Origin: CAZBSE01 sp964561115
GTDB taxonomy: Bacteria > Actinomycetota > Humimicrobiia > Humimicrobiales > Humimicrobiaceae
Direction: 5' to 3'
Length of the DNA stretch: 7,344 nucleotides
NCBI GenBank assembly: GCA_964561115.1
Contig: CAZLOE010000039.1
Coordinates: forward strand, 1-7,344
Part shown: one piece after another, positions 1-5,435 of the stretch
How positions within the stretch are numbered: position 1 is the stretch's first letter
How the letters are laid out: every line of letters starts with the position of its first letter
Notes under the pieces: generated by a model
Seen by the model: only the letters and a program-made list of their open reading frames with translations
What the model was told of the DNA's origin: nothing
Databases searched by the model: none
Translations under genes and position numbers: made by a program

Positions 1-705
1 GATCTTTTTGACTGGAGAAACACATTCTATGAAAATAATATAATTTTTATCGCAGATGGGAATATTTTTCCCAGCAGTTGGTATGGTTCCGGGATAGATG
101 CAAAGGCTGAGAGCTTGTCTGCAGGTGAGGTAGAAAGATCAAAGAGTATAATGATAACTGCTCTTGATAAATATCCCACTCTGCTGTTAAAAAATAACCT
201 TAAGAACGTATATGTTTTAAAATCCATGAGTTTTTATGGGGTCAACTATGGTGGGACAAATTCACCTCCAGACATTGTTTATGTGGTTAATGACGGAGTG
301 AGTATGGGATGGACGGATATTTACATAGAAGAGACATTCCACCACGAATTTTCGAGTGTATTAAAATATAATTATGGATTTGATGAAACAGCATGGAGGC
401 AGGTCAATCCGGCCGGATTTGTATATTTTGATGAAGCGACCGGTGGAGCAGGCGCAATAAAGGCAGGGAAAGCCTCCAAGACTTTTGATTCGAAGGAGCA
501 TAAAATAGGATTTCTATATGAATATGCTGAGTCTACTCTGGAAAATGACCTTAATTCATTTGCTGAAAATATATTTATGGGAGAGGAAAGTTTTTTTGAT
601 ATAGTAGAAAGCTACGATAAATTGGAAATGAAACTAGATCTTATCGTAGCATTCTATAACTCATTAGACCCTATGTTTACTATAGAGTACTTTAAAGGGC
701 TTTAA
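1..705 (+). CDS. Metallopeptidase-like protein, 3' part (5' end outside window)
   Basis: The frame is open from base 1, so this is the C-terminal part (234 visible residues) of a longer protein and the true start lies upstream. TTG at 115 is a possible start codon, but the frame continues before it and no SD is visible there. A His-His-Glu-Phe-Ser-Ser motif at bases 340-357 is followed by an acidic stretch (Glu-Asn-Asp-Leu-Asn...Phe-Ala-Glu, about 541-567). This order resembles putative zinc-binding metallopeptidase lipoproteins, in which HExxH is followed by an Asn/Glu-Asp...Ala-Glu segment. Here the second His of HExxH is Ser, so zinc catalysis is doubtful. Any signal peptide or lipobox would lie outside the window. 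It converges on the PadR operon with a 27-bp gap. Family assignment is tentative; the reading frame itself is sound. Confidence 0.6.
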   Translation, partial: DLFDWRNTFYENNIIFIADGNIFPSSWYGSGIDAKAESLSAGEVERSKSIMITALDKYPTLLLKNNLKNVYVLKSMSFYGVNYGGTNSPPDIVYVVNDGVSMGWTDIYIEETFHHEFSSVLKYNYGFDETAWRQVNPAGFVYFDEATGGAGAIKAGKASKTFDSKEHKIGFLYEYAESTLENDLNSFAENIFMGEESFFDIVESYDKLEMKLDLIVAFYNSLDPMFTIEYFKGL

Positions 706-732
706 TAGTTTTAAACCATGATCAAAGAAATT

Positions 733-996
733 TTAATAATGATTAGTATGCCAGTGCCTTTTCCCCCTAAAAGTGCCGCCTATAAAACCAGAGAACAATG
801 CCAGAGCTATTGCGATCTTAAAAGAAGTAAACCATGAAATAGTATCGGCTACCAGACCCTGATTTACAGCTTCGGGGAAGAGATCCGGTACCACCCAGGC
901 CCACATCACTTTTACCAGGAAAAGGCCTAAGACTAAAACAACAGCTATTAGTATCAGTGTTCCCGGTATTATTCTAATCCACCATCTTCTTATCAT
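733..996 (-). CDS. Small two-helix membrane protein (87 aa)
   Basis: This is the last gene of the PadR operon, 21 bp after the HicB-like gene, with a strong SD (AAAGGAGG, complement of 1007-1014) 10 bases before its ATG. The protein starts with a basic Arg/Trp segment (MIRRWWIR), then a hydrophobic helix at about residues 10-34. A Trp/Pro-rich linker (WAWVVPDLFPEAVNQG, 32-47) and a second hydrophobic helix (about 56-76) follow, ending in a basic, His-rich tail (RGKRHWHTNHY). By the positive-inside rule both ends would be cytoplasmic, with the linker outside or at the membrane surface. I have a vague memory of similar small proteins with a WxWxxPDLFP-type linker, without a known function. Cotranscription with padR suggests a membrane or envelope response role. 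That is inferred from context only. Confidence 0.8.
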   Translation of the reverse strand: MIRRWWIRIIPGTLILIAVVLVLGLFLVKVMWAWVVPDLFPEAVNQGLVADTISWFTSFKIAIALALFSGFIGGTFRGKRHWHTNHY

Positions 997-1017
997 TTCT
1001 AATATGCCTCCTTTATT

Positions 1018-1215
1018 TTAGATATCTTTTAATTTCTTATTTATCAATGAATCAATATATGAATGAACTGCATTTTTAAAATCTTTGAGTGCTTCAGACT
1101 TAGTTCTTCCCGAACTTATTATCACAGGGGATTTCCATATGATATAGTAATCATTAGATTCGTCATCAAACATGACCTGCAGCTTTTGTTCATTTTTTGG
1201 TATTGTCTTTTTCAT
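1018..1215 (-). CDS. HicB-like small protein, orphan (65 aa)
   Basis: This short protein has the look of the HicB partial RNase H-like fold. A strand-forming N-terminal half (LQVMFDDESNDYYIIW) is followed by a Ser-Gly-Arg-Thr-Lys-Ser-Glu-Ala-Leu segment (35-43), matching the G-x-T-x-x-E-A-L signature of HicB, and then an amphipathic helix (AVHSYIDSLINKKL). No C-terminal DNA-binding domain (HTH or ribbon-helix-helix) is present, unlike full HicB antitoxins, and no HicA-like toxin (small, dsRBD-like, with a catalytic His) lies next to it. It sits between padR (14-bp gap) and the membrane protein (21-bp gap), so it is probably cotranscribed. No good SD precedes this ATG, so it may be translated by coupling to padR. 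An internal Met at residue 15 is a less likely start. Function unknown. Confidence 0.7.
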   Translation of the reverse strand: MKKTIPKNEQKLQVMFDDESNDYYIIWKSPVIISSGRTKSEALKDFKNAVHSYIDSLINKKLKDI

Positions 1216-1229
1216 TAGATATGTATTTC

Positions 1230-1742
1230 TTATTCTTCCAGTATGGATTCTATTTCCTGCCGTGCTTTTGTTATGATACTGCCTATTTTCTCTATTTTCT
1301 CAGGGCTTGTATATCTTATCCTAAATACCAAAAATCTTCTCAGTTTTGCGACTTCACCGATTATATGACCAATAATCCTATAATTACCATGGTCCCACTG
1401 GTGTCTCATATGATCTTTTACCTGGTCTGCAAAGTCGCTTCTCTCATTTAAGAAATCAATACCCTGCTTTGTTATCTTATATACCTTTTTGCCGTCTCTC
1501 TCTTTAGAAGTCGCATAACTCATTTCTTCAAGCATCTGAAGAGTAGGATACACAGTACCGGCGCTGGGTTTGTAAAAACCATGAGAACTTTCTTCAAGAT
1601 GGCGTATGATCTCATAGCCGTATCTTGGCTTTTCTTTTAACAGATCCAGAATGACATATTTTAGATCTCCTTTCTGGAAAGGACTGTCATATCGAAAACC
1701 GTTAAAGAATCTATCTCGTTTAAAAAATCTATCATGAAACAT
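1230..1742 (-). CDS. PadR-family transcriptional regulator
   Basis: This 170-residue protein has the PadR winged helix at about residues 23-100: the KGDLKYVILDLL helix, the K-x-R-Y-G-Y-E-I motif (38-45), the recognition region with P-S-A-G-T-V-Y-P-T-L-Q-M-L (59-71), and a wing with the Gly-Lys-Lys-Val-Tyr strand (84-88). A charged, helical C-terminal domain (about 105-170) should mediate dimerisation, as in short PadR proteins. The N-terminal leader is Phe/Arg/Asp-rich (MFHDRFFKRDRFF). SD AGGAGG (complement of 1751-1756) lies 8 bases before the ATG. It is the first gene of an operon with the HicB-like and membrane-protein genes. PadR proteins are usually ligand-responsive repressors of their own operon, and a perfect 20-bp palindrome overlaps the likely transcription start here, so autorepression is expected. 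The inducer cannot be told from sequence. Confidence 0.93.
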   Translation of the reverse strand: MFHDRFFKRDRFFNGFRYDSPFQKGDLKYVILDLLKEKPRYGYEIIRHLEESSHGFYKPSAGTVYPTLQMLEEMSYATSKERDGKKVYKITKQGIDFLNERSDFADQVKDHMRHQWDHGNYRIIGHIIGEVAKLRRFLVFRIRYTSPEKIEKIGSIITKARQEIESILEE

Positions 1743-1763
1743 TTAAATTACCTCCTTTTAATC

Positions 1764-1809
1764 TGATATATCAAGTACTATCACGATATATCGTGATATA
1801 TTATATATC
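1764..1809. promoter_or_regulatory. Palindromic operator cluster, probable PadR sites
   Basis: TATCACGATATATCGTGATA at 1779-1798 is a perfect 20-bp palindrome with core CGATATATCG (1784-1793). A related perfect 10-bp palindrome, TGATATATCA (1764-1773), is centred exactly 20 bp away toward the gene, about two helical turns, so a second dimer could bind the same DNA face. A third symmetrical element, GATATATTATATATC (1795-1809), overlaps the -10 box and may be AT-rich coincidence. The main palindrome abuts the -10 and covers the predicted start, the classic place for repression. Similar GATATATC-type palindromes occur before PadR genes in other bacteria. Binding by this PadR is inferred. Confidence 0.75.
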
Positions 1810-1827
1810 TTTTTATAAACGTGTCAA
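1800..1827 (-). promoter_or_regulatory. Promoter of the padR operon
   Basis: On the minus strand TTGACA (complement of 1822-1827) and TATAAT (complement of 1800-1805) are separated by 16 bases. Both boxes match the sigma-70 consensus at all six positions. Transcription would start near 1793, inside the palindrome at 1779-1798, leaving a leader of about 50 bases that carries the padR SD. So strong a promoter makes sense if it is normally held off by a repressor. Confidence 0.85.
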
Positions 1828-1850
1828 GTAATTTATTTTTTTACTGGCAC

Positions 1851-1866
1851 TATTGCAAGTGCAATA
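1851..1866. repeat. Short inverted repeat in the padR/ybjQ intergenic region
   Basis: TATTGCA-AG-TGCAATA is a perfect 7-2-7 inverted repeat. It partly overlaps a second inverted pair, GCACT (1847-1851) and AGTGC (1858-1862). No T-run follows it, so it is not a terminator. It lies about 25 bp upstream of the candidate -35 box of the YbjQ gene, a reasonable position for an activator site, but no regulator can be named. Its core differs from the GATATATC palindromes of the PadR site. Confidence 0.45.
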
Positions 1867-1889
1867 TGGAAGTTTTTATACTCACAGGT

Positions 1890-1918
1890 TTGAATTTTAG
1901 TATTATTGTATGTAGTAT
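1890..1918 (+). promoter_or_regulatory. Candidate promoter for the YbjQ-family gene
   Basis: TTGAAT (1890-1895) and TAGTAT (1913-1918) are separated by 17 bases, giving 5/6 and 4-5/6 matches to the sigma-70 boxes. The predicted start near 1925 leaves a leader of about 80 bases. The surrounding DNA is very AT-rich, so chance matches are likely. The 263-bp region 1743-2005 otherwise holds only the padR promoter and operators and the inverted repeat at 1851-1866. Confidence 0.4.
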
Positions 1919-2005
1919 GTTTATATAGATATTATAAAAATATTATGGTATGTTCTATTTGGGATCAGATTTTAATAATTAGAAAGTATTAAAGTAGGAG
2001 CAGAT

Positions 2006-2587
2006 ATGAGAGCATTCCGATTTATTATAAGAGCACTTAGGCTAATCGGGTCAGTAGCTTTCGTACTTGGGCTATTTACCACGATATTTGCCGGGATACC
2101 CTGGTATATCTACCATGAACCGATTTTACCCTGGTGGATAAAAACTGCGGTGTACTGTTTTTTGGGTGGCGTTTTACTAGTCCTTCTTACAGTGGCTACT
2201 GAACAGGGGAAAGGCAGTGATGCGAGAAAGGAACTTCTAAATATCAAGACCGGATCTAGTATGTTGATCCAAACTTCAGCAGAAGTCCCTGGTCAAAAAG
2301 TAACTAAAACTTTGGGTCTAGTGCAGGGACATACAATCTTTGCCATCTGGATCGGAAGGGACCTTTCTGCACTGGTGCGTCTGGTTCTTGGTGGGGAGCT
2401 TATTGAGTATACTGAGATGATGGGGCGTGCCCGTGAAATAGCTACAAGCAGGATGATAGCAAAGGCTGAGAAGCTTGATGCTGACGCAGTAATTAACTTT
2501 CGTTTTATGACCACCAGCGTTATAGGAAGTGCTGCTGAGCTGTTGGCATATGGTACTGCTGTAAAACTCAGTAAGTCGGCTAAATAA
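2006..2587 (+). CDS. Membrane-anchored YbjQ (UPF0145) family protein
   Basis: Residues 1-65 form two hydrophobic helices (about 10-30 and 47-64) joined by a Trp/Pro/His-containing loop (IPWYIYHEPILPWW). Residues 84-190 are a full YbjQ/UPF0145 domain: the T-S-A-E-V-P-G strand start (90-96), L-G-L-V-Q-G (103-108), G-R-D-L (117-120), the G-G-E-L-I-E-Y-T-E motif (129-137), the A-R-E-I-A helix, and the closing L-D-A-D-A-V-I and A-Y-G-T-A-V-K-L segments. Stand-alone YbjQ proteins are about 100-110 residues, so this is a two-helix anchor joined to the domain. The family is sometimes labelled heavy-metal binding from its fold, but its biochemical role is not settled, and I see no Cys/His metal site in the domain. 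A weak SD (TAGGAG) precedes the ATG. It converges on the GNAT gene with a 13-bp AT-rich gap and no clear GC-rich terminator. Confidence 0.9.
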   Translation: MRAFRFIIRALRLIGSVAFVLGLFTTIFAGIPWYIYHEPILPWWIKTAVYCFLGGVLLVLLTVATEQGKGSDARKELLNIKTGSSMLIQTSAEVPGQKVTKTLGLVQGHTIFAIWIGRDLSALVRLVLGGELIEYTEMMGRAREIATSRMIAKAEKLDADAVINFRFMTTSVIGSAAELLAYGTAVKLSKSAK

Positions 2588-2600
2588 GACCAATTATTTT

Positions 2601-3119
2601 TTATTCGTCTTGCATAAACTCTTCAGGATATTCAACGGTTCCGGCTTTGCCTTCCAATGCTTTTTCGGTCAATTCAAATGCCATAAATGCTTCATCGGGA
2701 ACTTCAAATGGGGACTTTATATTCCATTTTGAAGCTCTTTTAAAACCGAATCTTGGATAATAGTCTTTATGACCCAGGACGATTATGGAGTCAAAGCCAA
2801 GTTCTTTTGCTTTTGCCATTCCTTTTTTAATAAGTTCAGATCCTATGCCCTGTTTCTGGAAGGCAGGAGTAACAGCCATAGGAGCCAGTGCCAGTGTCAT
2901 AAAAACAGAACTTCCGATAATTTTTATCTTGGAAAAAAGGATATGCCCGACAATTCTCCCGCCGGTCTCTGCTACAAGAGAGAGTTCAGGAACGAAGTTA
3001 TTGCCAGCTCTTATTTTATCAATAAGTTTACTCTCATTTTCCTGGCCGAAAGCCAGTCTATTTACTTCGTAAATATCTTTGCGGTCCTTTTTTTCTTCTT
3101 TTCTTATTAATAAATCCAT
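2601..3119 (-). CDS. GNAT-family N-acetyltransferase (YhbS-like)
   Basis: This 172-residue protein fills one GNAT domain. Motif A shows the strand LALAPMAV followed by the acetyl-CoA pyrophosphate loop Q-K-Q-G-I-G (88-93) and helix SELIKKGMAKAKELG. Motif B contains G-H-K-D-Y-Y-P-R-F-G-F (116-126), typical of the YhbS/COG3153 group, in which Tyr often serves as general acid. The substrate is unknown: a small amine or an N-terminus is possible. I chose the ATG at 3119 because the protein then begins with the usual first strand (MDLLIRKEEKKDRKDI). The frame extends to a GTG at 3152, but those 11 residues look non-homologous and the predicted promoter would start transcription near that GTG. Neither start has a convincing SD. 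It is transcribed divergently from the beta-helix acetyltransferase gene. Confidence 0.87.
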   Translation of the reverse strand: MDLLIRKEEKKDRKDIYEVNRLAFGQENESKLIDKIRAGNNFVPELSLVAETGGRIVGHILFSKIKIIGSSVFMTLALAPMAVTPAFQKQGIGSELIKKGMAKAKELGFDSIIVLGHKDYYPRFGFKRASKWNIKSPFEVPDEAFMAFELTEKALEGKAGTVEYPEEFMQDE

Positions 3120-3154
3120 ACTGCAAAAATTTTTACCGATAATGATTTCCACAT

Positions 3155-3183
3155 ATGGTATATTGGCTTATAATGTTTGTCAA
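3155..3183 (-). promoter_or_regulatory. Candidate promoter of the GNAT gene
   Basis: On the minus strand a perfect -35 TTGACA (complement of 3178-3183) is followed after 17 bases by TACCAT (complement of 3155-3160, 4/6). An alternative -10 of TATACC lies at 15-bp spacing. Transcription would start around 3148, supporting the ATG at 3119 over the GTG at 3152. The -35 lies only 8 bp from the -35 of the divergent promoter. Confidence 0.5.
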
Positions 3184-3191
3184 ATACAGAA

Positions 3192-3220
3192 TTGAAAATC
3201 ATAAGTAAACTTTGTATAAT
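3192..3220 (+). promoter_or_regulatory. Promoter of the acetyltransferase-glmM operon
   Basis: TTGAAA (3192-3197) and a perfect TATAAT (3215-3220) have the ideal 17-bp spacing. The predicted start near 3227 leaves a leader of about 34 bases before the ATG at 3261, which excludes an upstream in-frame TTG start at 3177. A second TATAAT at 3169-3174 with a poor -35 (TTTCCA, 3146-3151) could be a weaker additional promoter. Confidence 0.75.
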
Positions 3221-3249
3221 GCAGTGTATTTCCCTTTTAGGAATTTTGC

Positions 3250-3256
3250 AAGGAGG
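3250..3256 (+). promoter_or_regulatory. Ribosome binding site fixing the acetyltransferase start
   Basis: AAGGAGG lies 4 bases before the ATG at 3261 and continues into a purine-rich GAGAA. Together with the promoter at 3192-3220 it decides the start at 3261. Confidence 0.8.
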
Positions 3257-3260
3257 AGAA

Positions 3261-4073
3261 ATGCTTAGACCGGAAGATTTTTTTGATCTTTCACAGACCC
3301 AGTTTAAAGAACTTTTTAGCGATGTTGAATATGTATGGGATGCCCTGAAAAAAATAAAGGAATATATAAGGGATAATATTAAACCAAATGTCTCTGGCAT
3401 AAGGAAGGGTGAAGCATTTATAAATAAAACTGCAGTCTTATACGGCAGTGAAGTCATAGAATCAGGGTTTGATATAAGTATTGAAAAAAAGAAATTGGTC
3501 ATAAAAAAAGAAGGCAAGATCCTGGAGGGAGCAAGTGTAGTGTATGCCGGTGCTGCTCTTATGGATGATGAGATATATATCGGAAAGGGTACAGTCATAG
3601 AACCAGGAGCATTGGTAAAAGGCCCGGCTATTATCGGTGATAATACTGAACTGCGCCAGTGTGCTTATCTGAGGGGTGATACATTGGTCGGAGACGGCTG
3701 TGTTGTAGGACATGCCACTGAGCTAAAATCCAGCGCCATGCTTGGAGGAAGTAAAGCAGGTCATTTTGCATATATAGGGGACAGTATCCTCGGCAGTGTT
3801 AATCTTGGTGCAGGAACAAAACTTGCAAATCTAAAGATAATTGAGTCAAATATAGTGATCACTGTAGAAGGAAAAAGATACAAGACAGGCTTGAGAAAGT
3901 TTGGGGCAATACTTGCGGACGGGGTAGAGACAGGATGCAACAGTGTTACCACTCCGGGTACCCTACTCGGAAAAGATGTTCTTATGTACCCCAATGCAAC
4001 AGCAAAGGGTTATCATCCCCCAAAAACAATAATCAAACTGAGGCAGACACAAAAGTTTGTGCAAAGGAGGTAA
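3261..4073 (+). CDS. Beta-helix acetyltransferase, GlmU C-domain-like
   Basis: The protein has 270 residues. Residues 1-40 form a helical extension (RPEDFFDL...YVWDALKKIKEYI); residues 55-250 are left-handed beta-helix hexapeptide repeats. Residues 134-186 line up well with the acetyltransferase half of E. coli GlmU as I remember it. Arg138, Lys156, His168 and Tyr171 match Arg333, Lys351, His363 (catalytic base) and Tyr366 with identical spacing; Ser-Lys-Ala-Gly-His and Asn-Leu-Gly-Ala-Gly-Thr are shared, and Asn190 may match Asn386. The NTP-binding uridyltransferase domain of GlmU is absent. The likely reaction is N-acetylation of glucosamine-1-phosphate with acetyl-CoA, fitting the glmM gene that follows after 4 bases. 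After residue 190 an unusual strand-rich stretch (to about 215) replaces the GlmU NYDG loop. Such proteins are often annotated as sugar-nucleotidyltransferase-like. Fold is near certain; the exact substrate is inferred. Confidence 0.85.
   Translation: MLRPEDFFDLSQTQFKELFSDVEYVWDALKKIKEYIRDNIKPNVSGIRKGEAFINKTAVLYGSEVIESGFDISIEKKKLVIKKEGKILEGASVVYAGAALMDDEIYIGKGTVIEPGALVKGPAIIGDNTELRQCAYLRGDTLVGDGCVVGHATELKSSAMLGGSKAGHFAYIGDSILGSVNLGAGTKLANLKIIESNIVITVEGKRYKTGLRKFGAILADGVETGCNSVTTPGTLLGKDVLMYPNATAKGYHPPKTIIKLRQTQKFVQRR
4063..4071 (+). promoter_or_regulatory. SD of glmM embedded in the end of the upstream gene
   Basis: AAAGGAGGT is made by the last codons (CAA AGG AGG) and the first base of the TAA stop of the acetyltransferase gene, 6 bases before the glmM ATG at 4078. 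This fixes the glmM start and suggests translational coupling of the two enzymes. A TTG at 4057 in the glmM frame lies upstream of this SD and is not the start. Confidence 0.85.
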
Positions 4074-4077
4074 AAGA

Positions 4078-5427
4078 ATGGGCAAATTATTCGGTACAGA
4101 CGGAATAAGAGGAGTTGCAAACGAATACCCTATTACTCCTGATATGGCCATGCAGGTCGGACAGGCTACTGCTTATATACTTAAAAAAGAAGGGCATCGT
4201 TCAAGAATCGTCATAGGCAAGGATACCAGATTATCCGGTTATATGATAGAAAGTGCCCTGGTCTCAGGTATATGTTCCATGGGATCAGATGTAATACTTG
4301 TAGGCCCGGTACCCACACCGGGTATTGCTTTTTTAACGACCAATCTGGATGCAGATGCAGGGATAGTGATTTCTGCTTCACATAATCCCTTTCAGGATAA
4401 TGGGATCAAAATATTTTCAAAAAAAGGGTATAAGCTTACCGACGAAGAAGAGCAGAGTATTGAAAATTTGATACTTTCAAAAAAACTTCCGACTCTTCTT
4501 ACAGATGCTGAAAATCTGGGCCGTGCATACAGGGAAGAAGATGCAAGCGGGAGATACATAGTTTTCCTCAAACATTCGTTTCCCAGAGGTCTTGACCTGG
4601 AAGATATAAAAATCGTACTTGACTGCGCCAATGGCGCTACCTATAAAGTTGCCCCGACATTGTTCACTGAGATGAGGGCAGAGGTCATTGCTTTAAATGT
4701 AAATCCTGACGGGCAGAATATTAACCTTGACTGCGGGGCACTTTATCCAGAGGAACTGGCAAAATCAGTAGTGGAAAATAAAGCAGATATAGGGCTTGCT
4801 TTTGATGGCGACGGGGACCGGCTGATAGCTGTAGATGAAAAAGGAAATATAGTCAACGGCGACAAGATAATCGCAATATGCGCCAATAAATTAAAAGAGG
4901 AAGGAATGTTAAAAAACAACACTGTGGTGACGACCGTTATGAGCAATCTTGGACTTTCTGTTGCATTTAAAGAGATGGATATCAGGAATATTACAACAAA
5001 AGTCGGTGACAGATATGTACTTGAAGAAATGTTAAAAAACGGCAGTATTATTGGCGGTGAGGATTCAGGTCATGTTATTTTTAAAGAGCATCATACCACA
5101 GGTGATGGTATCCTGACCGCACTTCAGCTTTTATCCGTTTTGAAAAAGGATAATAAGCCGCTTTCAAAGCTGGCAAAGATTATGAGAACATTCCCTCAGG
5201 TCCTCATAAATGTAAAAGTAAAAAGGAAAGCTCCGCTCGAAGAAATACCGGAACTTAAACATGTAATATCAAAAGTCGAAAAGGAACTCGGTGATGAAGG
5301 CAGGGTTCTTGTAAGGTATTCCGGTACCCAGCCTGTCTGCAGGGTCATGCTTGAAGGACCTACCGAGAGTGAAACCGAGAGGCTTGCCAAAGAAATAGCA
5401 CAGGTCGTGGAAGATAAATTAAGTTAA
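4078..5427 (+). CDS. glmM: Phosphoglucosamine mutase GlmM
   Basis: This 449-residue protein has the full length and all four domains of the alpha-D-phosphohexomutase family. It begins with the GlmM hallmark GKLFGTDGIRG. The phosphoserine loop is ISASHNP with Ser101 as the phosphorylated residue (Ser102 in E. coli). The metal loop is D243-G-D-G-D247-R, the sugar loop is G-E-D-S-G-H (327-332), and the phosphate-binding loop is R413-Y-S-G-T-Q-P-V-C-R422. It interconverts glucosamine-6-phosphate and glucosamine-1-phosphate in the cytoplasm, the committed route to UDP-GlcNAc for peptidoglycan. Two small departures: GEDSGH instead of the usual GEQSGH, and SGTQ instead of the near-universal SGTE. 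All catalytic residues are otherwise present. It is probably cotranscribed and translationally coupled with the acetyltransferase gene. Confidence 0.97.
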   Translation: MGKLFGTDGIRGVANEYPITPDMAMQVGQATAYILKKEGHRSRIVIGKDTRLSGYMIESALVSGICSMGSDVILVGPVPTPGIAFLTTNLDADAGIVISASHNPFQDNGIKIFSKKGYKLTDEEEQSIENLILSKKLPTLLTDAENLGRAYREEDASGRYIVFLKHSFPRGLDLEDIKIVLDCANGATYKVAPTLFTEMRAEVIALNVNPDGQNINLDCGALYPEELAKSVVENKADIGLAFDGDGDRLIAVDEKGNIVNGDKIIAICANKLKEEGMLKNNTVVTTVMSNLGLSVAFKEMDIRNITTKVGDRYVLEEMLKNGSIIGGEDSGHVIFKEHHTTGDGILTALQLLSVLKKDNKPLSKLAKIMRTFPQVLINVKVKRKAPLEEIPELKHVISKVEKELGDEGRVLVRYSGTQPVCRVMLEGPTESETERLAKEIAQVVEDKLS

Positions 5428-5435
5428 ATAATAAA

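Noticed and set aside
1018..1215. Complete HicAB toxin-antitoxin system
   Set aside because: No HicA-like protein is encoded on either side; the neighbours are a PadR regulator and a membrane protein.
1197..1451. Open frame on the plus strand opposite padR
   Set aside because: It is antisense to a clear PadR protein, has no SD, and its hydrophobic composition is what the complement of charged codons gives.
2582..2611. Bidirectional terminator between the YbjQ and GNAT genes
   Set aside because: AAATAA/TTATTT can pair and T-runs are present, but the stem has no GC pairs, so the evidence is too weak to annotate.
3120..3152. GTG start giving an 11-residue longer GNAT protein
   Set aside because: The extra residues do not resemble a GNAT N-terminus, there is no SD, and the predicted transcription start lies close to this codon.
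3177..3260. Upstream TTG start extending the beta-helix acetyltransferase by 28 residues
   Set aside because: The promoter at 3192-3220 would start transcription after 3177, and a strong SD at 3250-3256 points to the ATG at 3261.
3153..3260. Riboswitch or glmS-type ribozyme in the leader of the glmM operon
   Set aside because: The predicted leader is only about 34 bases, too short for either, and no conserved core is visible.
3107..3598. Minus-strand open frame opposite the acetyltransferase gene
   Set aside because: It overlaps two well-supported genes and both divergent promoters and has no recognisable motif.
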